Source: Pyruvatibacter sp. HU-CL02332
Lineage (GTDB): Bacteria; Pseudomonadota; Alphaproteobacteria; CGMCC-115125
Direction of reading: 5' to 3'
DNA length: 64,000 nucleotides
Assembly: GCF_040362765.1 (NCBI RefSeq)
Contig: NZ_BAABWK010000002.1
Span: 1,143,766-1,207,765, forward strand
Part shown: positions 55,312 through 64,000 of the stretch, piece by piece
Layout: each line of letters begins with the position of its first letter
How positions within the stretch are numbered: position 1 is the first letter of the stretch
The notes under the pieces: generated by a model
Databases searched by the model: none
What the model was told of the DNA's origin: nothing
Seen by the model: the letters and a program-made list of their open reading frames with translations, nothing else
Made by a program: the position numbers and the translations under genes

Positions 55312-56811
55312 TCAGGCCTGCATGTGCGGCCTAGCCAGCATATCCTTCACAGCCTGAATGAGGCCATCGGCGGAGACGGACACCTGTGCGGGCTGGTCTT
55401 CGCGCCAGGTGGTGTTGTCCTCAATCTCCTTGGACAGCTCTGCGCCCAGCACCAGATCCTTGAGGGTGATCTCGCCCTTTTCGAACTCATCCGAGCCCTG
55501 GATGACGGCCACAGGCGCACCGCGCTTGTCCGCATATTTCAGCTGCGCCCGCATGCCGGCGCCGCCCAGATACATTTCAGCACGGATGCCCGCATTGCGC
55601 AGATCAAAGACCATGCGCTGGTAGTCGGCCATACGATCCTTGTCGAGCGGCAGCACCACGACTGGCGGCGTCAGTGATTTGGTCTTGTTGCGGCCAAGAA
55701 CTTCGAGCGCCGACAGCAGACGGTCCACACCGATGGAGACACCGGTGGCTGGAATGGGCGTTCCTTTGAAGCGGCTGACCAGATCATCATAGCGGCCACC
55801 CCCACCGATGGAGCCAAAGCGGATGGGATTGCCCTTTTCGTCTTTCACGTCGAAGGTCAGCTCTGCCTCAAAGACGGGGCCCGTATAGTAGCCAAGGCCG
55901 CGCACCACTGCGGGATCAAACAGGATGCGGTCCGGGCCGTAGCCTGTTGCATCAAGAAGCGTCGCAATCTCTTCAAGCTCAGCCACACCGGCCAGGCCCG
56001 TTTCGCTGGTGCCTACGAGGCCACGCAAGGTCTCCAGTACTTTGGAGCGATCCTCATCGCCAGCGCCCACAAAGGCCAGAACCGTATCGGCCTGATCGCT
56101 GTTGAGGCCTGCGCCCTTGGTAAAGTCGCCGGATTCGTCCTTGCGGCCCTCGCCCAGCAGCAGCTTCACGCCCTCTGCACCCAGTCGGTCCAGCTTGTCG
56201 ATGGCGCGCAGCACGGTCATGCGCTGGAGCGCACCTTCTTCACCCCCCGGCACGCCGATTGTTTCAAGCACACCATCCAGAATCTTGCGGTTGTTGACGC
56301 GCACAACATAGTCGCCACGCGGAATCCCCACCGCTTCAAGTGCATCCGAAACCATGGCGCACAGTTCCGCGTCCGCTGCCATTTCCGGGGCGCCCACACT
56401 GTCAGCGTCACACTGGGTAAACTCGCGGAAGCGACCGGGGCCGGGCTTCTCGTTGCGCCAGACCTGGCCGGTCTGATACCGGCGGAAGGGTTTTGGCACC
56501 GTCTCGTAGTTTTCAGCCACCATGCGCGCCAGCGGCGCTGTCAGGTCGTAGCGTAGAGACAGCCACTGATCGTCATCATCCTGAAAGCTGAAGACGCCTT
56601 CGTTGGGACGGTCAGCGTCCGGCAGGAACTTGCCCAGGGCATCCGCATATTCAAAAGCGGATGTTTCCAGCGGATCAAACCCGTAGGACTCGTAAACCTT
56701 CATGATGGTCGTGAGCATGGCCCGGCGGGCCGCCACATCATCGGCGCGCAAATCGCGCAGGCCTTTGGGAAGGCGTGCCTTGGGGCGGAACTGCTTTTGC
56801 TTCTTGGCCAC
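55312..56811 (-). CDS. hisS: Histidine-tRNA ligase (alphaproteobacterial variant)
   Basis: Class II synthetase, 499 residues, longer than E. coli HisRS (424). It belongs to the variant type of Hyphomicrobiales and relatives: [35 protein letters not shown], motif 2 with [16 protein letters not shown], and a C-terminal anticodon domain. These lineages carry tRNA-His without the usual G-1 base (established for the group). It is followed by hisZ and hisG in the same direction. Confidence 0.95.
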   Translation of the reverse strand: MAKKQKQFRPKARLPKGLRDLRADDVAARRAMLTTIMKVYESYGFDPLETSAFEYADALGKFLPDADRPNEGVFSFQDDDDQWLSLRYDLTAPLARMVAENYETVPKPFRRYQTGQVWRNEKPGPGRFREFTQCDADSVGAPEMAADAELCAMVSDALEAVGIPRGDYVVRVNNRKILDGVLETIGVPGGEEGALQRMTVLRAIDKLDRLGAEGVKLLLGEGRKDESGDFTKGAGLNSDQADTVLAFVGAGDEDRSKVLETLRGLVGTSETGLAGVAELEEIATLLDATGYGPDRILFDPAVVRGLGYYTGPVFEAELTFDVKDEKGNPIRFGSIGGGGRYDDLVSRFKGTPIPATGVSIGVDRLLSALEVLGRNKTKSLTPPVVVLPLDKDRMADYQRMVFDLRNAGIRAEMYLGGAGMRAQLKYADKRGAPVAVIQGSDEFEKGEITLKDLVLGAELSKEIEDNTTWREDQPAQVSVSADGLIQAVKDMLARPHMQA

Positions 56812-57063
56812 TTTGAATTTTTTTCCGGCTGGTTAGGAGTTGGGCGCTCTACCTAGCGCAGGGGCCCATGACCCCGCAAGCAGGCGCTTTTCAAAGGATT
56901 TTCAACACTCAAGGCGTTAACGGGCAGGTCATCAAGGCTAACGGCGCCTTAATCCGGCCACCAATCATTTACTCCGTGTTTACCATCAATGTTCATGTTT
57001 GATTCACGGATTCGCGCACAAGCGCCTGTCCGACCCTAAAAACATGAGGCCTGCAGGCGGTTT

Positions 57064-58662
57064 ATGCGCTCCCAGCACAGTTCAGTACCCGTGATTCCCC
57101 GCAAGGTTGCCCCCAAGGGCGCCCCCAAGCTTGCCAAAGGCAGTCTCCTGCCCAAACGGCCGGACATGTCTGGTGACGCCAGCCATCTGGCCATTGCACC
57201 GGTGGACATCCCTGCGCGCCGCGAGAGCGTGGGCGTTATCAGCGACAATGCCGTCATTGCCCGTCAGGTTGCAGATGCTCTGGACGCGCGCCGCACAAAG
57301 CCGGTCGATCTTATCCACAGCCGCCCCGGTGCCGGCCTTGATCAACTTCTGGTGCCCGGTCTCACTGCCATTGTTGTTGAACTCGACGCGAGTGACGCAG
57401 GCATTGGCCGATTGAAGCGCATCTGCGCCGTCGGCCCCGATGCACCGGTCATTGTCCTGATGCGGCAGCTCGATGACGCCGCTGAACTTTCCGCGATTGA
57501 AGCAGGCGCTGACGAGGTCGTTGATCTGACGCCTGCCGGTGACTTTAACGGCGCAGACCTGTCCAGCGCGGTTGCCCGTGCGCTTGCGCGCCACGCCAAG
57601 CTGGCGCGTCCAGCCCACTCCACTTCGGGTAGCAGTGAGACAGCCCGGCAGCCGATTCACGCCCCTGCCCCGCTGGTGCTGGTTCAGGAAGCGCCCGACG
57701 CCATGGTGGTTCTGGACCGTCACGGTGCCGTTGCCTTTGTTAATCCGGCTGCGGAGGAATTGCTCGGCCGGGCCGCTGACACGCTAATGGGCAAGCGGTT
57801 TGACCTTGAAATCGGCAAGGGTGGTGAAATCACCATTGTGCAGCCAGGCGGCGAAACCCGCGTGGCAGAGGTCGATGTGGTGGAAACCGAACGCGGCGGT
57901 GTGCCCGCCCGCGTCGCCAGCTTTACCGACATCACCGTACGCCGGAAACTCGAGACAGCCCTCAAGAGTGCCCAGAGTGGGCGCGATGCGGCGCTGAAGC
58001 GCTCCGGTCGTTTCTTCTCGCGGGTCAGTCACGACCTGCGCACACCGCTGACGCATATTGTCGGCTTTGCCGACCTGTTGCAGCACGACAAGCTGAATGA
58101 CCCGGTTCGCCACGCAGAATACGCAGCCTCCATTTCGGATGCCGGTCGCGCCATGCTGGACATGGTGGAAGATCTGCTCAGCGTGGTGGATGCAAATGGC
58201 GCCAGCAATCCAGAGCCGTGTGACCTGGTGAAGCTGGTCCGCAATACCGCTCATTTCCTGCAACGCGAAAGTGATGGCAGTGGACCCGACGTGGCCGTTG
58301 ATGCACCGCAGACACCGCTTGTGGCGCGCATTGATCTCGCCAAGCTGCAACGCGCGCTCTACCGGCTCGTGGCAGGCATCGGGCGGGATGCGGATGATGG
58401 CAGCGTGATGCGGCTGTCTTTGCGCCAGACGGGCAAGCAGGCACGGCTGACCGTGCGGATTGATGGGACATCGGGCAAGCCGGTCGCCCTGCCTTCCAGC
58501 CTTGAAGATTCAGATCCGCTTGTGACGCCAGCCGACGCCCGCACAGGGTTTGCCGCTGAACTTCTGCGCGAAGCCCTTGATGCCCATGGAGGCGCGCTTC
58601 AGCTGGCGCGCGATGGCAGCAGCGTTGTCGCCGCTGTGATCACGCTGCCGCTTAAAGATTAG
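57064..58662 (+). CDS. PAS histidine kinase with receiver-like N domain and degenerate ATPase
   Basis: 532 residues. A receiver-like fold (about 55-175) lacks the clear Asp/Lys set, followed by a PAS domain (about 203-297) and a HisKA box FFSRVSHDLRTPLTHIVGF with His323. The C-terminal third has the size of a HATPase domain, but the N box Asn is gone (LQRALYRLVAGIGRD) and the G1 reads RIDGTSGKP; G2 is absent. It may be a pseudokinase or phosphotransfer scaffold rather than an ATP-using kinase (inference). It is convergent with cheZ (23 nt). The 250-nt upstream gap holds no gene. Confidence 0.85.
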   Translation: MRSQHSSVPVIPRKVAPKGAPKLAKGSLLPKRPDMSGDASHLAIAPVDIPARRESVGVISDNAVIARQVADALDARRTKPVDLIHSRPGAGLDQLLVPGLTAIVVELDASDAGIGRLKRICAVGPDAPVIVLMRQLDDAAELSAIEAGADEVVDLTPAGDFNGADLSSAVARALARHAKLARPAHSTSGSSETARQPIHAPAPLVLVQEAPDAMVVLDRHGAVAFVNPAAEELLGRAADTLMGKRFDLEIGKGGEITIVQPGGETRVAEVDVVETERGGVPARVASFTDITVRRKLETALKSAQSGRDAALKRSGRFFSRVSHDLRTPLTHIVGFADLLQHDKLNDPVRHAEYAASISDAGRAMLDMVEDLLSVVDANGASNPEPCDLVKLVRNTAHFLQRESDGSGPDVAVDAPQTPLVARIDLAKLQRALYRLVAGIGRDADDGSVMRLSLRQTGKQARLTVRIDGTSGKPVALPSSLEDSDPLVTPADARTGFAAELLREALDAHGGALQLARDGSSVVAAVITLPLKD

Positions 58663-58685
58663 GCTCTTAAGAGAAGACCGCAGAC

Positions 58686-59411
58686 CTACGCAAACAGGGC
58701 GTCGATGTCGTCCTGTGAGGCATGGCCGTTATGCTCTTCGAGCGCTGGGCCATTCAGCAGGGCTTCGTCGCCTTCAGCTTCCTGAGGCGCTGGCGCGAAG
58801 GCTGCCAGATCATTTGCGCCACCCCAGATTTCCATCATCTTGCTGACGCGCTCGTCAATGAACTGCAACGCGTTCACCACCTTGGTGATGCGCTGGCCGG
58901 TAATGTCCTGGAAGTTACAGGCCTCGAAAATATTCACGACCTGCTCGGCAATTTCTTCGGCCTGATTGCGGCCAATATCGTCAATCGCTGACGCACCCAG
59001 ATGGGCGGCTGCTGAATCGATTTTTTCTGATGCGGTCAGAATGGTATCCGTCGCCTGCTCAGTTGCATTCACAACAGCATCAAGCTCACTGCCTGCTTCC
59101 TGGAAGCGGGCGGCTGATGGGCCATCATAATGGAGCGCAGACAGTTCCTGCTTGGTGCGTTCAATCGCGCCGGAAAGCTCTGCCAGTTCCGCCTGAAGCT
59201 TTGCAGCTTCCGCCACCCGGTCACGCAAGGACGCAAGTTCATCAATGCTCAGATCAGCGTCGGGCTGACCGGCACCCGTTGGCGATGCTGAAGGCGCTGA
59301 GACAGCCGCAGGTACGGGCGCCACTGCAGCAACTGCAGGCGTCACATCCTCGACGGCAGGCTCGTCATAGCCCATCATCACTTCAATTCGAAAGCGCTTT
59401 GCCTGAGACAA
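58686..59411 (-). CDS. cheZ: CheY-phosphate phosphatase CheZ
   Basis: Phosphatase that resets CheY. The active-site helix carries FQDITGQRITKV, with the catalytic Gln of FQD at about 168. The C-terminal tail QDDIDALFA is the CheY-binding peptide. Between residue 15 and 60 it has an Ala/Pro-rich linker. The start is a TTG with GGGGAGG at 59419-59425, 7 nt upstream; the ATG seven codons earlier has that Shine-Dalgarno inside its frame, so it is less likely. Its partner cheY is at 22.2 kb. Confidence 0.92.
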   Translation of the reverse strand: MSQAKRFRIEVMMGYDEPAVEDVTPAVAAVAPVPAAVSAPSASPTGAGQPDADLSIDELASLRDRVAEAAKLQAELAELSGAIERTKQELSALHYDGPSAARFQEAGSELDAVVNATEQATDTILTASEKIDSAAAHLGASAIDDIGRNQAEEIAEQVVNIFEACNFQDITGQRITKVVNALQFIDERVSKMMEIWGGANDLAAFAPAPQEAEGDEALLNGPALEEHNGHASQDDIDALFA

Positions 59412-59517
59412 CTGCGCACCTCCCCGCGGCATAAATTCGCTGTGACCCTAGCCTTTACCGAGTTAAAAATGCCTTTAAGCGCCCTCACTGGTTGCACGCC
59501 CTCAAAGCAACACACGC

Positions 59518-60543
59518 ATGCCTATTGGTAGAAAAACACCTGCTCAAAGGTCCAAAAGGCCCGATTTTACGCAGATACCGGTGCAATTCTTCGGGGCGAC
59601 CCTTGGTCTGACAGGCCTCGCCCTGGCATGGCAAAGGGCAGAAAATCTCCACATCCTGCCCGATGTTGGCGTCGCATCTGTCCTGCTCATTCTCGCAGGC
59701 ATCATCAGCGTGCTGATTTTTACAGGCTATGGGCTCAAGGCGATGCGGGCGCCAGCCTTGGTTGGTGCTGACCTCATGCACCCGGCGCGGGTGACGTCAT
59801 TGGGAGCCGCCCCCATGACATTGATGTTGCTGCCCGCAGGCGTGCTGCCCAGCATGCCTGAATGGGCTGTTGCCCTCAGTGTAATGTGGCTCACCGGGGC
59901 GTTTGCCCATGTCGCGTTGGCAAGCTGGCTGGTTGTCACCTGGCTGCGCCGCCGCCCGGCATTGCAGGACGTGACACCCGCCTGGTTTGTGCCCCTGGTA
60001 GGCATGGTCGTTGCTCCCAGTGCCGGAGTCGATCTGGGCTATGCACCGCTTGCCGCTGCCATAGCCTTTGCAGGAAGCATTGCGTGGCTTGTGATGCTGC
60101 CAATTGTTCTTTGGCGTCTTGCGCGCAGTCCTGCCCTGCCAGTGGACCTGGTGCCAGGTGTGTTTGTTCTCGTTGCACCGCCAGCCCTTGTCGCTTTGGC
60201 ATTGGGCGCACTGGCAGAACTATCCAACGGCACTGCCCATGTTGCAGGCCTTGTCGTAGTCCATGTCGCAGCGGGGCTCTCTTATGTGTCGTGCGCTTTC
60301 CTGCTACCCGTGGTGCTCATCATTCTTGGACGCATCAGGGACATCAGGGCGCTTGGCTTCACCTATGGGTGGTGGAGTGCAACGTTCCCCCTGGCGGCGT
60401 TGGCCAGTGCGGGGCTGCAGACGCAGGCCATGCTGCCGACGGCAATCCATCATGCCATGGCAACCGGAGCTCTTGCTCTGGTCACACTGGTAACGGCTAC
60501 CGTCGGCGTGCTGACACTTCGGTTGATTATTCAGCGGCCCTAG
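59518..60543 (+). CDS. TehA/SLAC1-family (TDT) transporter
   Basis: 341 residues with about ten membrane helices. It starts with PVQFFGATLGLTGLALAW, the typical TDT first helix, and has WFVPLVGMVVAP and SYVSCAFLLP further on. Members include tellurite-resistance TehA and the SLAC1 anion channel, so anion or dicarboxylate transport is likely. It overlaps the convergent oxidoreductase gene by 17 nt. Confidence 0.85.
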   Translation: MPIGRKTPAQRSKRPDFTQIPVQFFGATLGLTGLALAWQRAENLHILPDVGVASVLLILAGIISVLIFTGYGLKAMRAPALVGADLMHPARVTSLGAAPMTLMLLPAGVLPSMPEWAVALSVMWLTGAFAHVALASWLVVTWLRRRPALQDVTPAWFVPLVGMVVAPSAGVDLGYAPLAAAIAFAGSIAWLVMLPIVLWRLARSPALPVDLVPGVFVLVAPPALVALALGALAELSNGTAHVAGLVVVHVAAGLSYVSCAFLLPVVLIILGRIRDIRALGFTYGWWSATFPLAALASAGLQTQAMLPTAIHHAMATGALALVTLVTATVGVLTLRLIIQRP

Positions 60544-61483
60544 CCGCAGGCACCATGGCGCCCATGCGGCCAGCCACGTCAAAAAACTCATTGACCGTTT
60601 CGTTGATGATGTCTGCCGAAGACTTGATCTCGTCAATCAGACCTGCCGTCTGGCCGGCAAGGCCAACACTCGCTTCCATGTCGCCCCCGAAATAGAGGTC
60701 CTGAATGCGGGCAAAGGTATCTGCGGGCATCAGGCCTTCTTCGAAAATAGCGTCGGTGTTCTTGGTCTTGAGGGCGCGGATGCAGGGGCTGGCTTTCTTG
60801 TTCAGCACATAGGTGCCCGTGGTTGGCGCATCGACGATGGCGTTCTTGTAGTTTGCATGAACCGGGCTTTCTGCCGCGCTTACAAACCGTGTGCCCATCT
60901 GCACTGCTTCTGCGCCTAGCGCAAACGCCGCCGCCATGCCGTGGCCATTGCAGATGCCGCCTGCGGCCACCATGGGAATGTCCGACCGCTGACGAATGGC
61001 CTGCAACAAGACCAGAGACGATACTTCTTCGGGATTCTTGAAGCCGCCGCCTTCAGCCCCTTCCACCACCAGACCATCGATGCCCGCGTCCACGCATTTC
61101 ATGGCCGCCTCAAGCGTCGGCACCGCATGATAGACGGTGATGCCTGCTTCTTTCAGCGGCTTGATGAACTTGCTCGGGCTGCCTGCTGAGGTGGTCACGA
61201 ACTTGACGCCGCTGTCGCAGATGTAGCGCAGCATGGCGTCATCCTTGAGGAACAGGATCGGCAGATTGACGCCGAAGACCCCGTCGGTGAGGTCGGCCAT
61301 CTTTTCGATTTCAGCCTTGCAGGCCTCTGTTTCGCCGGAGGAGGTTTCAATGATGCCGATACCTCCGGCATTGGCCACGGAGGATGCCAGCTGCGAACGG
61401 GCGATCCAGCCCATGGGGGCCTGGATGATGGGATATTTTGCGCCTGTGTGCGCCAGCACGCGGTTGCCTTCAAATCCGGACAT
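60527..61483 (-). CDS. Nitronate monooxygenase-family flavoprotein
   Basis: FMN-dependent TIM-barrel enzyme, 318 residues, of the NMO/2-nitropropane dioxygenase family. IIQAPMGWIARSQLASSVANAGGIGII starts the barrel; AGGICNGHGMAAAFALGAEAVQMGTRF binds FMN phosphate. It may oxidise nitronates or act as an NADH:quinone reductase-like or enoyl-reductase-like enzyme. A GAGGGAA Shine-Dalgarno supports the start. Confidence 0.9.
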   Translation of the reverse strand: MSGFEGNRVLAHTGAKYPIIQAPMGWIARSQLASSVANAGGIGIIETSSGETEACKAEIEKMADLTDGVFGVNLPILFLKDDAMLRYICDSGVKFVTTSAGSPSKFIKPLKEAGITVYHAVPTLEAAMKCVDAGIDGLVVEGAEGGGFKNPEEVSSLVLLQAIRQRSDIPMVAAGGICNGHGMAAAFALGAEAVQMGTRFVSAAESPVHANYKNAIVDAPTTGTYVLNKKASPCIRALKTKNTDAIFEEGLMPADTFARIQDLYFGGDMEASVGLAGQTAGLIDEIKSSADIINETVNEFFDVAGRMGAMVPAARAAE

Positions 61484-61542
61484 GACGTTCCCTCTTGTCT
61501 TGTTTTTGGTCGATTGAAGATTTCGGTTTCGGCGAGCCTACA

Positions 61543-62367
61543 TCAATCCAGCCGATAGTTAATCGTGGTCACGAAAGCAAAATCCTGTCCGCTCGGCGAC
61601 AGGTCCCTTGGGACGGCCGGAAATGGCGACACACGTCGCACAAGCTCAAGGGCAGCATTGTCCAGAATGTCCGAACCGGATGTGGCCACCAGCTTCACGG
61701 ACCTCAGCGCACCGCTGGCGGCCAGTACAAACTCAATACGTACGTCACCTTCGACGTTCCGGCGTTGCGCCCGGCGCGGATAGACAATAGCGCGCTGAAG
61801 CCGGCTCAGCAGCAGCTGGGCATAGCTTGCCTTGGCGACGGCAGAGGCATTGGCATCTGACTGCCCGGTGCCGGCCCCACCACCAGCGGAACGTTGCGGT
61901 GCCGCCGATCCCGGGTTTGGCTGTGCCGGGGCTTGAGTTGGCGATGGTTGCGCTGATTCAACTGGTGCTGGGGCTGGGGCTGGAGCAGGCGCGGGCTTTG
62001 GCTCCGCACGCGGTTTGGGGGCGGGACGTTCTTCCCGCTGCACAACCGGCGGAGTTGGCACAGCAGGCTGCGGCACAACGGGTTGCGCGGTTGGCGGCGC
62101 GTCGGGCTGTGCCGGTCCGGGCGGCCCGGATGGCCCTGCGGGAGCTGATTGCGCCAATGCCACCAGATCCACCGCAATAATTGGTGTTTCGTCCCTGATC
62201 TGCGGCGGATCGCCCGCAAGCACGGCCCACAGGGCGGCAATGGCAATTGCGTGAAACAGGACGGACCACATCACCACGCGCGAGCGCGACCGGCGCACGG
62301 TCTGGGTCTCCAGACCTGCCGGGCGCGCGGTTTCAGACTCGCGGTCTATGTCATCGGGGAATTGCAA
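61543..62367 (-). CDS. TonB-family energy transducer
   Basis: 274 residues: a membrane anchor (about 32-51), a long Pro/Ala/Gln-rich periplasmic spacer (about 75-165) and a C-terminal TonB domain (IVYPRRAQRRNVEGDVRIEF ... INYRLD). It passes proton-motive energy to outer-membrane receptors. No exbB/exbD or receptor gene is in the window. The start is a TTG after GAAG; an alternative start is not evident. 64 nt separate it from the divergent otsB gene. Confidence 0.9.
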   Translation of the reverse strand: MQFPDDIDRESETARPAGLETQTVRRSRSRVVMWSVLFHAIAIAALWAVLAGDPPQIRDETPIIAVDLVALAQSAPAGPSGPPGPAQPDAPPTAQPVVPQPAVPTPPVVQREERPAPKPRAEPKPAPAPAPAPAPVESAQPSPTQAPAQPNPGSAAPQRSAGGGAGTGQSDANASAVAKASYAQLLLSRLQRAIVYPRRAQRRNVEGDVRIEFVLAASGALRSVKLVATSGSDILDNAALELVRRVSPFPAVPRDLSPSGQDFAFVTTINYRLD

Positions 62368-62430
62368 AAAACTTCAATCCGTATAAGCCAGTGACGCAGA
62401 CCTGCGCGCACACCAAAGAGCAAACCTGAC

Positions 62431-63240
62431 GTGACCCAAACCCTAGCACCAGCCAGCCAACCTGACGCCCTTGACCACTTCGATGAGATCATCACCCGCA
62501 TGGCCGGGCGGTCTCCGGCACTTTTTCTGGACTATGACGGCACCCTTGTGCCGCTTGCAAGGCGACCGGAGCTTGCAATTGCCCCGCCGGAGCTTCTCAC
62601 CGCGCTGTCACGGCTTGCCGCCTTGATGCCCGTTGCCGTTGTGACAGGCCGCGGACGCCCTGACGTGATGCAGATGCTGGGAGTCAAAGGCATCGCCTAT
62701 GCGGGCAGTCACGGGTTCGACATTGTGGATGCCGAGGGCAAAGATCTGTCAGGTGATATCGGTGACGCTTTTCTTCCCGCTCTCAGGGAGGCGTCCCTCG
62801 CCCTGACAGCTTTTCTCGATCCGATCGACGGGGCGTTTCTGGAAGACAAGATCTATTCCCTGGCGATCCACTATCGGGAGGTTGCTCCCGCGCGGCATGA
62901 TGACATCGCAGCCGCTGTCGAGGCGGAGGCGGCCCGTCACCCGACGCTCAAGAAAGCAGGTGGCAAGATGATCCATGAGTTGCGGCCAGACATCGAATGG
63001 AACAAAGGCACCGCCATCCTTCACGTCATGGAGGCCATGGGGCTGACGTCGGACACAAGCATGCCTTTTTATATTGGCGATGATGAAACCGACGAAGATG
63101 GGTTCCGGGCCATCCGCGAGATCGGTGTTGGGATCAAGGTCGGCGGTGGTTCCGCCCCGACGGAGGCCCATTATTCGTTGGAAACACCCGCCAGCGTTTG
63201 GACATTTCTTAGTCAGCTTACTGACAATCGTTCGCAATAA
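62431..63240 (+). CDS. otsB: Trehalose-6-phosphate phosphatase
   Basis: HAD phosphatase that makes trehalose from trehalose 6-phosphate, 269 residues. Motif I LFLDYDGTLVPLA has the catalytic Asp pair, motif II VAVVTGRG, and motif IV FYIGDDETDEDGFRA. The start is a GTG. The synthase otsA is not in the window. The following 190 nt contain the promoter area of the next gene and no other gene. Confidence 0.93.
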   Translation: MTQTLAPASQPDALDHFDEIITRMAGRSPALFLDYDGTLVPLARRPELAIAPPELLTALSRLAALMPVAVVTGRGRPDVMQMLGVKGIAYAGSHGFDIVDAEGKDLSGDIGDAFLPALREASLALTAFLDPIDGAFLEDKIYSLAIHYREVAPARHDDIAAAVEAEAARHPTLKKAGGKMIHELRPDIEWNKGTAILHVMEAMGLTSDTSMPFYIGDDETDEDGFRAIREIGVGIKVGGGSAPTEAHYSLETPASVWTFLSQLTDNRSQ

Positions 63241-63430
63241 GCTCCGTTTCGACGCCTGAACCGCTGGTGGACCAGTCTTGTGTGTCCGTTGGGCCACTGG
63301 CTGGCCTGCACATGGGGGCGGACGGTATCTATCAGTCCCTCATTGCGTTGCACCGCTGCCCGTTTCGCCAATAGGCTCGCCCAAAGCGGTTTTTCTGAGA
63401 TCGCTCGGGGTCATCGTTTGGGGAAACACC

Positions 63431-64000
63431 ATGTCCATTACGCTTCATCGCTCACGCTACAGATTTGCGTTCGCCTTTCTCGCTGCGCTGGCCTTCTCGG
63501 CTGCGCCCGGGCTTGAGTCGATCGCGGACGCTCAAGGCAAGGCCGGCGGCAATAAGGGCGGCAACAGCGAGCTTAACGACGACAAGAACGACGCTGATGG
63601 TCGCGGCAATGGTGGCGAAGGCCCCAATGACAAGGACAAGTCGGACAAGGACAACAGCGACGACGATAAAGGCGGCAGTTCCGGTAATTCGGGCAACGGC
63701 GGCGCCGACGGTGATAACAATGGATGCCGCGACGGCGGCGAAGGTCAGGGCTGCAAACCAGACAAGTCCGATAAGGACGACAAGTCCGATAAGGACGACA
63801 AGTCCGATAAGGGTGACAAGTCCGATAAGGGCGACAAGTCCGATAAGGGCGACAAGTCCGATAAGGGCGACAAGTCCGATAAGGGCGACAAGTCCGATAA
63901 GGACGACAAGGGCAACGGCGGCCCTGACGGCGACAACAATGGCTGCCGTGACGGTGGCGAAGGCCAGGGCTGCAAGCCGGACAAAGACAAAGATGACAAC
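63431..64000 (+). CDS. Secreted acidic repeat protein with EF-hand-like loops (cut by window end)
   Basis: The first 190 residues are visible; the frame is open at the edge. A Sec signal peptide (AFAFLAALAFSAA) ends near ADAQG. The mature part is very rich in Asp, Lys, Gly and Asn. Two copies of DGDNNGCRDGGE (residues 93-104 and 166-177) match the 12-residue EF-hand calcium loop at positions 1, 3, 5, 6, 9 and 12; each is followed by GQGCKPDK, giving Cys pairs 99/108 and 172/181. Between them are eight DKSDKG/D units (111-158). No family recognised. GGGGAAAC provides a Shine-Dalgarno. Confidence 0.75.
   Translation, partial: MSITLHRSRYRFAFAFLAALAFSAAPGLESIADAQGKAGGNKGGNSELNDDKNDADGRGNGGEGPNDKDKSDKDNSDDDKGGSSGNSGNGGADGDNNGCRDGGEGQGCKPDKSDKDDKSDKDDKSDKGDKSDKGDKSDKGDKSDKGDKSDKGDKSDKDDKGNGGPDGDNNGCRDGGEGQGCKPDKDKDDN
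63761..63904 (+). repeat. Eight 18-bp tandem repeats encoding DKSDKG/D
   Basis: Eight contiguous units GACAAGTCCGATAAGGRY, nearly identical at DNA level. Only the last codon varies (Gly or Asp). The near-identity suggests recent expansion and likely length variation by slippage. Confidence 0.95.

Noticed and set aside
63761..63904. Possible CRISPR-like array
   Set aside because: Units are contiguous 18-mers without spacers and stay in frame with a protein; this is a coding tandem repeat.
63532..63999. Minus-strand frames rich in LSDLSPLSD repeats
   Set aside because: They are the antisense image of the DKSDKG repeat in the plus-strand secreted protein, which has a signal peptide and a Shine-Dalgarno.

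Overview
The window is a gene-dense, GC-rich piece of an alphaproteobacterial chromosome. The gene content fits Hyphomicrobiales/Parvibaculales-like bacteria: the alphaproteobacterial hisS-hisZ-hisG order with the variant HisRS, a TIGR01459 HAD phosphatase, a TipF-like EAL protein, a DUF3035 lipoprotein and a tadA/rluB/rsmD/mutL neighbourhood. This placement is inference from gene families; no rRNA or tRNA gene is visible to test it. No insertion sequence, prophage or CRISPR array was seen.

Layout. 1-7.8 kb: two ACAD10/11-type APH kinases, an MscS channel, a triple-PAS histidine kinase, a GST and an acyl-CoA dehydrogenase. 8-22 kb: housekeeping block with tadA, rluB, rsmD, mutL, pgi, an M16 peptidase pair, a DUF3035 lipoprotein, lspA, ileS and ribF. 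22-30 kb: cheY, HAD phosphatase, TipF-like protein, ChaC, glutathione peroxidase, a six-helix chemoreceptor, an OmpA lipoprotein and an SDR. 30-34.8 kb: methyltransferase, class III aminotransferase, ICL/PEP-mutase enzyme and acyltransferase. 35-44 kb is the most accessory-looking part: an unknown lipoprotein, an exported RidA, two tandem phosphofructokinases, a LuxR-type regulator with two DNA-binding domains, an autotransporter-like protein, a small metzincin and a D-threonine-aldolase-type enzyme. 44-48.5 kb: a membrane glycosylation set (GT39-like, GtrA, HAD-UbiA fusion) and an unknown membrane protein. 49-51.3 kb: groES-groEL with CIRCE. 51.3-57 kb: DUF5996, hisG, hisZ, hisS. 57-64 kb: a degenerate histidine kinase, cheZ, a TehA/SLAC1-type transporter, a nitronate-monooxygenase-type enzyme, TonB, otsB and the start of a repeat-rich secreted acidic protein.

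How genes work together. Motility genes are scattered (cheY, cheZ, chemoreceptor, TipF-like), and cheY and the TipF-like gene each have a CtrA-like half-site pair upstream. The APH kinases plus acyl-CoA dehydrogenase suggest breakdown of hydroxylated acyl-CoAs. The M16 pair, DUF3035 lipoprotein, LspA, OmpA lipoprotein, TonB and autotransporter serve the envelope.

Most notable: HisZ carries an N-terminal HTH-like (carph-isopro-like) domain. Its own promoter region holds a perfect 13-nt inverted repeat, one arm of which fills the -35/-10 spacer of a likely leaderless promoter. This looks like an undescribed self-regulating histidine-biosynthesis subunit. Other points of interest are the double-HTH LuxR, the PFK pair with altered nucleotide-site residues, and the EF-hand-like/DKSDKG repeat protein at the right edge.
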